A DNA stretch of 64,000 bases, taken from NCBI GenBank assembly GCA_936440205.1, contig OW387148.1, forward strand, positions 17,043,961 through 17,107,960, given 5' to 3'. The notes under the pieces were generated by a model that ran no database searches, was not told the DNA's origin, and was given only the letters and a program-made list of their open reading frames with translations. Made by a program: the position numbers and the translations under genes. Origin of the DNA: Lepidonotus clava. Taxonomy: Eukaryota; Annelida; Polychaeta; Phyllodocida; Polynoidae. Shown piece after piece: positions 57,501-64,000 of the stretch; the stretch's first letter is position 1; every line of letters begins with the position of its first letter.

Positions 57501-60500
57501 TAAAATGGACATTATTTGATATACCGTTTGAGTTGTTCATTTGTAGGATTTTGCTAGTATTGTTATACCTTTCTTAGTACTAGGTTTGTAATATATGTAT
57601 ATTCTAATTTCATGTCTTTTTCATCCCTTTCCTTATTTTGAATTATTTGTTCATGTCAAGGTAGTAAATAAGCTAGCCTTCTATTAGTCGATGATACCTT
57701 TCAGTGTACTGCCGGTAGCGTTAATATAGATAAAGCATTTAAAAACAAGGAGACCTTAACAGTTTGTGCAGGCCTTCAGGAGAAGTTGATGCACATAGAA
57801 GACCACCACTTCTACTTGTTTAAAGTGCTGCGTGCTCACATCCTTCCCCTCACCAACGTCGCCTTCAATAAGTCAGGGTCATGGTAAGATAACCTGTTAG
57901 TTGTTTTCAATTTTTGTTTGTAAACCTCCGTTAGAGAAGTAATGCTTTGGTAATATTTTGTTCCAGTAATGTAATCTTAATAAAGACTTTAACCAGCCTC
58001 GTTATCTTCTCGTAAAAAATGATCAAGTTAGTGAAAGTGGCTTTAAAAAGATATAGAGAATACCAATATCAAACGCTTTGGGAATTCAATAGATTTATCG
58101 TGCATATGTAAATATGAGTCGAATAAAGTTTTGCATGAAAGGAATAAAAAGTTTTCAATTTTACGTTCTTTTTCAGTTTCATTACTGGTAGCTATGATCG
58201 GACGTGTAAGGTTTGGGACACAGCAAGCGGTGAAGAACTCCACACTCTAGAGGGCCATCGAAACGTTGTCTACGCTATAGCATTCAACAATCCTTATGGG
58301 TAGGTAAAATGAGTAGCATGTTCTACATCTCGTCTGTAATATGAATCCATTTTTATGGCTAATGATACATTATTAAGTAGTTAGGCATGTTTGACCTGTA
58401 ACTGTTCGATTATTTACTCGGTATCTATAAACATTAAGTCACGAGTAGAAATGTGTATGAATAATGATCACGACGTTTTGCTTGCAGAGACAAAATTGCA
58501 ACGGGGTCTTTTGATAAGACCTGCAAACTTTGGAGCTCAGAAACAGGAAAATGTTATCACACATTCAGGGGGCACACGGCAGAAATTGTAAGTAATTTCA
58601 AAGAAGTGGAAAAAAACAATCATTTACATATTTCTTTTCATTTCAATTCAATTAAAATTTGCCTGTTCAATTCTGTTCAACCGTTTTCTCCCTAAAAGCT
58701 TACTTAACGATATTTTTTTTATAAACATCTATTTAGCTCACCACAGATAATAAGATTTCCCAACCCAGATTTTTTTTTAAATGAGGATGATTTTCAAAAA
58801 GTACCCCTAAGAAGTGATAAAACTTGTTTTGTAGAAAAAGAAATACGTTGAAGCAATTGAATCAGTGTGTTTCTAGGTAACCGTTCTGTCTTGTCAAAAT
58901 TGTTGAACACGTCATATCCAGACCACACCCCTAGAGTGTTTTAAATAAACAGGAGATTAATGACCTGTGTTCTCGTTTGTAGGTATGCCTCCAGTTCAAC
59001 CCCCAGAGTACGGTGGTGGCCACAGGCAGTATGGACACAACCGCCAAACTGTGGGACGTCCAGACGGGAGTGGAGATCTGCACACTCACCGTATGAGACA
59101 TTTCTACCGTTTTGATTTGTAAAAATAGTCTAGCCGTTTGTGTGAATTATTAAACTGATGGCACCAATATTATTGTCTGTTACTTCTCTGTGTTTTGAAG
59201 TGAGTAATATGCCACTAACTTAATGATAAGAACGGCTCCTATTGCACATTGTACGTGAGAATTTCAGAAAAAACAAACCTTACAGCCCTAATATTTAAAC
59301 TATTTTCTGAGGTTTGAAAATATTTCTCCTTCATTTCAGGGTCATTCTGCCGAAATCATTTCCCTAGCCTTCAACACGACGGGTAGTATGTTAATCAGCG
59401 GGTCGTTTGACCACACGGTGTCAGTGTGGGACGTGAACACGGGCAAACGGATGCACACACTTATCGGCCACCGAGCAGAGATCAGCAGCGCTCAGTTTAA
59501 CTGGGATTGTTCGCTCATTGCCACAGGATCTATGGACAAAACCTGCAAGATCTGGGACACTGCCACAGGTACCAGATTTACAAAGAGTACCTCCAACAGA
59601 ACGGCATACTCTTTTGATATGAGAAAAGGATGCTATGTTGTTATGGGATTTTCTTAATTCAGTTATTAATTTATATTAAGTATTGATTATTTAACCTAGT
59701 TTCTTATCCGGCTTTCCTTTCATAGAATTGAAAAGAATGCCATGTTCTCAAAGTTAACACTTTTCTCTATAGATGTTTTTTTATATATATATATATATAT
59801 AAATTATAAGATAATTAAAAAGTACATACTGATACGGTACTGGTAGATATAAAAATGTTTAAACATTGTGCCAGTAGTAACGCTAAAAACACTATTGACA
59901 ATCTCTTTAGAATATTAGAACATAAAACAACTTTTTCTTCCCCCTCCCTATCCCCCTAGGTCAGTGTGTGGGCACGTTACGGGGCCATGACGACGAGGTG
60001 CTGGACGTGACCTTTGACTTCACCGGTCAGTGGCTGCTGACCGCCTCGGCCGACAGCACTGCGCGCTGTTACAACGCCACCACCCATCAGCTGGTCAGCA
60101 AGCTGGAGGGCCACGAGGGGGAGATCTCTAAGGTGAGCGGGACTATGTTGCCATTACAGGTAACATACATGTAGCCAGAAGCCTCAGAAACGAGTTAGTG
60201 CTCCTTCAGGAGGGGTTCACACGTACAAATTCATGTAAGGGATGAAATATGGTTTCGTTGTCAGTATAAGTGAAAAACAAACTATATCAATCAGAGATGT
60301 AAGTTTTCCGATTTCTGTCAGATTTCCGACTTTTTCTCTCCAGCAACCCCAAAACTCATTTGATGTTGAGAACACATTTCACAAAATTTAAAGATACTAT
60401 CATTTTTTTATTGCCATTTCCGACTTTTTCACTGTCCCCGACTTACATCCCTGATCAATGAAATTATGTTTATTAGAACTTGTGTCCTGATGTATTCTAG

Positions 60501-62299
60501 AGTTTTTGCTTTTATTTGAAAAAACGGAATCGAAATCTCTTTGATTTACTTTCCAGGTAACATTTAACCCCCAAGGGACACGAGTGCTGACGGCCAGTGC
60601 CGACAAGACAGCCCGACTCTGGGACCCGGAGACGGGCGAGTGTAAGCAGATCTTAGAGGGACACACAGACGAGATATTCAGCTGCGCATTTAACTACGAG
60701 GGGAACACGATAATCACAGGTATTGTCTCCAGAAGCGTATTACTCATTATCCTAAGTTTTATTTACATTGTTACTCTCAAATCTAGACAAAATAATTGAA
60801 TATCCAGGGGTGATGCGAGCTTTGACATCCCGCCACATATTTTGTGGTATATTGCAAAATTAAAACGTACAATTAGACTTTTCATATTTTTGATAGACAT
60901 GCCCGATATACAAATATTACAACGAAAATTGCTCTGCGAGTCTCGTCTGTATCATATAAAAAATAACTTTTACAGCATGCAAAAAGAACGCAGTGCGTGT
61001 ATGGGCGATGAGAGACTCTGAGAACGGGTAAACGTACAACATGCTTTCTCACTGTACTGAGTCCTTGTCTGTGGCCTGGTCTGCTCCTCTCCTCCAGCTG
61101 GTGTATTAAAGTCACTAACCCCTCTTTGATCAGTGGTGCCCACAAAAGTCCGATGCTGATTGTACAGAAATTAGATCATTTCCTGGCCTGTAACGTGTTA
61201 AGAAATGTACTGTTATTCTATCCGAAAAGCAAAAATCGATTATATTTCTTTTAGTTTACATCTACATGTACATGTGTAGTTGTGTAAACGTCAGTTTTCT
61301 GCCGAAATTCCTACATAGATATATTGGGCCTATGTATGTGGGCACCCTGCTATTTGCGCAAATACTACTGGAGTAAAAATCCCTCTTACCTGGACATAAT
61401 GAATGTACATATTATAGTCAAAAGAAATATCGACCTGCTTTAATTGGTGCTGTTAAAAAAAAATAAATTAGATTTCCGATATCGAGAGTAGATTCAGGTT
61501 GTTTTGTGTGTCACAATACATTTATGATTGAAACCATCAAATTAGTGGATTCAGGGATCACAGCATGTACATTAGTAGATATACATAAGTAGGAAGTTGC
61601 ATGAAAAAAAAGGTAGATATGTCCCGGAAAATCTTCCCCATCATGCTTGTGTGCATCGTAGCCCGCTTTATGCGAGGTCATTTTGAAATTGCTTCCTTTT
61701 GCTATGGATTGGGAAATTACCACTAAAATGAAGTAGAATCTGCCCCCTACCTGCAAACTATTTTTGTTTGACAATTGAAAGTTGATTTAAAGTTGTAGTA
61801 ATATTTGAATTTAAAGCTGTTTGCAATTCAAAATAACTTCCTCTCCAGACATAGAAAACACAAGTCTTTAGTTTTAAGTCCAGTTTTCAATCTAGTTGTC
61901 AGAACAAAACTATGAAATTGCACGGGTGGAGAGAATTGCGTAGATTGACTGCACATTTCCAATACTGACCTTACTGACAATGTTCCCCGATTGGCCAAGT
62001 TAAGATACATATATAGACACTAATCATATATTAATAAACAATTAAAACATTTTTTTAATGAAAATACCAAAAATCATTGCAAACAAAACACAATAGTTCT
62101 CGACTAAGAATGGTGCGGGACAGAAAAGGAATATTTGTTATTTGAGAAAGCATGTTGTGAAGTTAAAAAAAAACATACCGTTCTTCCATTTTTTCTGTTG
62201 TTGGTATTCCTTTGTTTTCAACGTGAATATTGATTTCTAATGATTTGATATCTGTTATTTTCAGGGAGCAAAGATAACACATGTCGGATATGGAGATGA
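54560..62299 (+). CDS. DAW1: dynein assembly factor with WD repeats 1 (DAW1/ODA16)
   Basis: Eleven coding exons: 54560-54599, 56644-56716, 56998-57089, 57772-57883, 58177-58299, 58488-58587, 58983-59090, 59340-59568, 59960-60132, 60557-60719 and 62265-62299. All borders are GT-AG and in phase, giving 415 residues, the same length as human DAW1. The N-terminus [15 protein letters not shown] and the segment [13 protein letters not shown] match vertebrate DAW1 closely. About eight WD40 repeats follow ([54 protein letters not shown] and others). It ends [14 protein letters not shown]1/ODA16 is the adaptor that lets outer-arm dynein ride intraflagellar transport into cilia. The gene looks whole. 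Exon 3's donor (C, then GTATCC) is weak but required by phase and homology. Confidence 0.95.
55440..55520 (+). repeat. CCTATATTTT minisatellite in DAW1 intron 1
   Basis: About six copies of TCCTATATTTT or close variants in 80 bp. Confidence 0.6.
59781..59801. repeat. TA microsatellite in a DAW1 intron
   Basis: About ten TA units between coding exons 8 and 9. Confidence 0.8.
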
Positions 62300-62490
62300 A
62301 CTACCTAGAAAGTAATGTAGAGGGAAGACGGGGAGCTGTCTGGCCAGATAACATCAACCAAAGTAGGCTGATACATCAAAAGCCACCAAATAACATCAAC
62401 CAAAGTAGGCTGATACACCAAAAGTCACCAACTGATTGGCGGCCCCAGCTCAACTCATCAGCGACGACAAATCCTGGTTCACCATAGCAT

Positions 62491-62496
62491 AATAAA
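62491..62496 (+). terminator. candidate DAW1 polyadenylation signal
   Basis: AATAAA 192 bp after the stop codon, the first on this strand after the gene. Later candidates (e.g. about 63264) would give a longer 3' UTR. Confidence 0.45.
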
Positions 62497-62499
62497 TGA

Positions 62500-64000
62500 G
62501 ATCATCAAAATGGAAATACAAACTTAGGAAATTTTATAGGCATAATTTTGAGTACGCTGCTGAATGAACAGTATAAGCCACCAACCTTGTCTTCTCGTAT
62601 GCAATTCATTACAAACCGCATACATTATGAAATGGCTATTCAATGTGAATGAAACAAAGCAATACTGAAGTTAGTGGCTCGATCTTCCATGCATCAGTGC
62701 ATCCATTTTCACTTGTGGCCAATGCTGCTTTCCCTAAAGCTGCGAACGACATTCCCTATACAGTCTAATTGAATAATAACAATCAGGGTGCTTACCAAGG
62801 TCCTGCATCCATTTTGTGAATCTAATGCCTTAAAAAGTGGTATTTGGCAATATTCTTGGTTGGAGGTCTTAAAAAGGCTTTACATCGATTTTATTGAGGA
62901 TCAATTTAGGTTAAACTGTTAGGATTTTTCAAGTTTATAAAATCCAAAATAAAAGTCTCTTGAATTGACTTTGCCAGAGATCTAGATTCTTACATTTGTT
63001 TAAAATAGTGGTCTTAAAAGGTTCGTAAATGAAAAAAAAAACCAACCCTATATTGGTTTTCCCACTGAGGATAAAATATGTCAATGCGGAAACATGTAAT
63101 GTCGAAACTGTTTCCAGATGTTTTCCATCACGTCGATAGATGTGTCTCTAAGTCAGAGTAGCATTAGGAAGAAGTGGTACAAATGTTGCACCAATCACAG
63201 TTTGTCTATTCTTTGTAAGGCACAACTGATCATTGACATTAGAATGGCTTCACTGCTGGAGAAAATAAATGTATTTATAACTTTTCTATTTATATGTGCG
63301 ATATAGTCGTGAATTATCATTTTGCAGTATTCAAATTGACATCCTTTTCAGTGTTTGTCTATATTTTTCATTGCGTAATTATTTTAAGATCTTGAATGCT
63401 TGATTCTTTATTGAATTGATCAGTGAGATCTCGTTGAATAACTTTTTCCCTATAAGATGTACTTTGTGAAATAGCATCTGCATGTTTAATTAAATTATTA
63501 TACTTTGGATATATTAAGTCCATGTTATTTATCCAATGTCTAATGAAGGGTCACTATAACAGTTGAATTGCTGTCTACACATTCTGATAGTGATCCCATA
63601 ATCTTTAAAAATAAATCCTTGCCACATGTTGTTAGAAGGAGAGAAGTCCTTCATACGTTTAGATAGTAAACTTAGCTTTCTCATACAGCCATCAAGTATT
63701 AAAACTTGCCGTCCAATTATCATTGCCAATTATATATCTGGTTAATCTGATGACATTGAGAGAGTATCTTCATGAGTTTAACATGTATGTGCTCTCTCGC
63801 CTAAACGTCAATGTGTGGTTGTGACTGCTAGTCAAGAAACAACTTGTACTGATACCATGGTACATCGTTCTTTTTAAGCATTATTCTGCTCTGGTTTTGT
63901 AGTATCACATATCGGTAATGTGTAATGCAGCTACGTCCATCAAAACCACCTAAATCCTTAATAGTTTAGTATAAACACAACTTTGCCTCGGACTACAGTA
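62500..64000. other. 3' flank of DAW1, no further gene seen
   Basis: AT-rich. Only short frames without recognisable domains, and no repeat structure noticed. Confidence 0.5.

Overview
This window is nuclear DNA of an invertebrate animal. It has spliced genes with GT-AG introns, a Toll-like receptor, an ankyrin/SOCS-box gene and a cilia gene (DAW1), set among LTR, Polinton, LINE and short inverted-repeat DNA transposons. The mix would suit a marine invertebrate such as a mollusc, brachiopod or lower deuterostome. The sequence alone does not fix the phylum, and that guess is inference.

Layout. Positions 1-4898 are the 3' end of an LTR retroelement that enters from the left, with its LTR at 3906-4898. 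Positions 5-10 kb hold two non-autonomous DNA transposons. The larger, 7318-10068, contains about 28 copies of a 17-bp motif in both orientations, including a perfect 48-bp palindrome. A single-exon TLR gene lies on the minus strand (10311-13472), with a 26-bp minisatellite across its predicted start. Positions 14-19 kb are a field of small transposons: a TTAA-flanked element, a foldback element, an element with GTGTTTAGA subterminal repeats and tRNA-like inserts, and a dispersed GACATG-type repeat.

Positions 19037-37883 are an 18.8-kb Polinton/Maverick fossil with terminal inverted repeats of about 0.7 kb. It has recognisable polymerase B, packaging ATPase and capsid regions on the plus strand. 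At its right end is a minus-strand cassette with a death-domain ORF and a PC4-like ORF. It appears to sit inside a LINE whose reverse-transcriptase half continues to a poly(A) tail at 40180. A solo LTR of the same family as the first element, with 4-bp target duplications, lies at 42158-43116.

The last 19 kb are mostly host genes in a head-to-head pair. A nine-exon ankyrin-repeat/SOCS-box gene runs leftward (coding 53045 to 45315, 503 aa). DAW1 runs rightward (54560-62299, 11 coding exons, 415 aa). They share a roughly 1.5-kb interval with an imperfect RFX X-box-like site and a YY1-like site. Exon borders were set by eye from splice sites and phase; both gene models close in frame. The TLR, the SOCS-box protein and DAW1 have unrelated jobs (innate sensing, ubiquitin-ligase targeting, ciliary dynein transport), so no operon-like logic is proposed.
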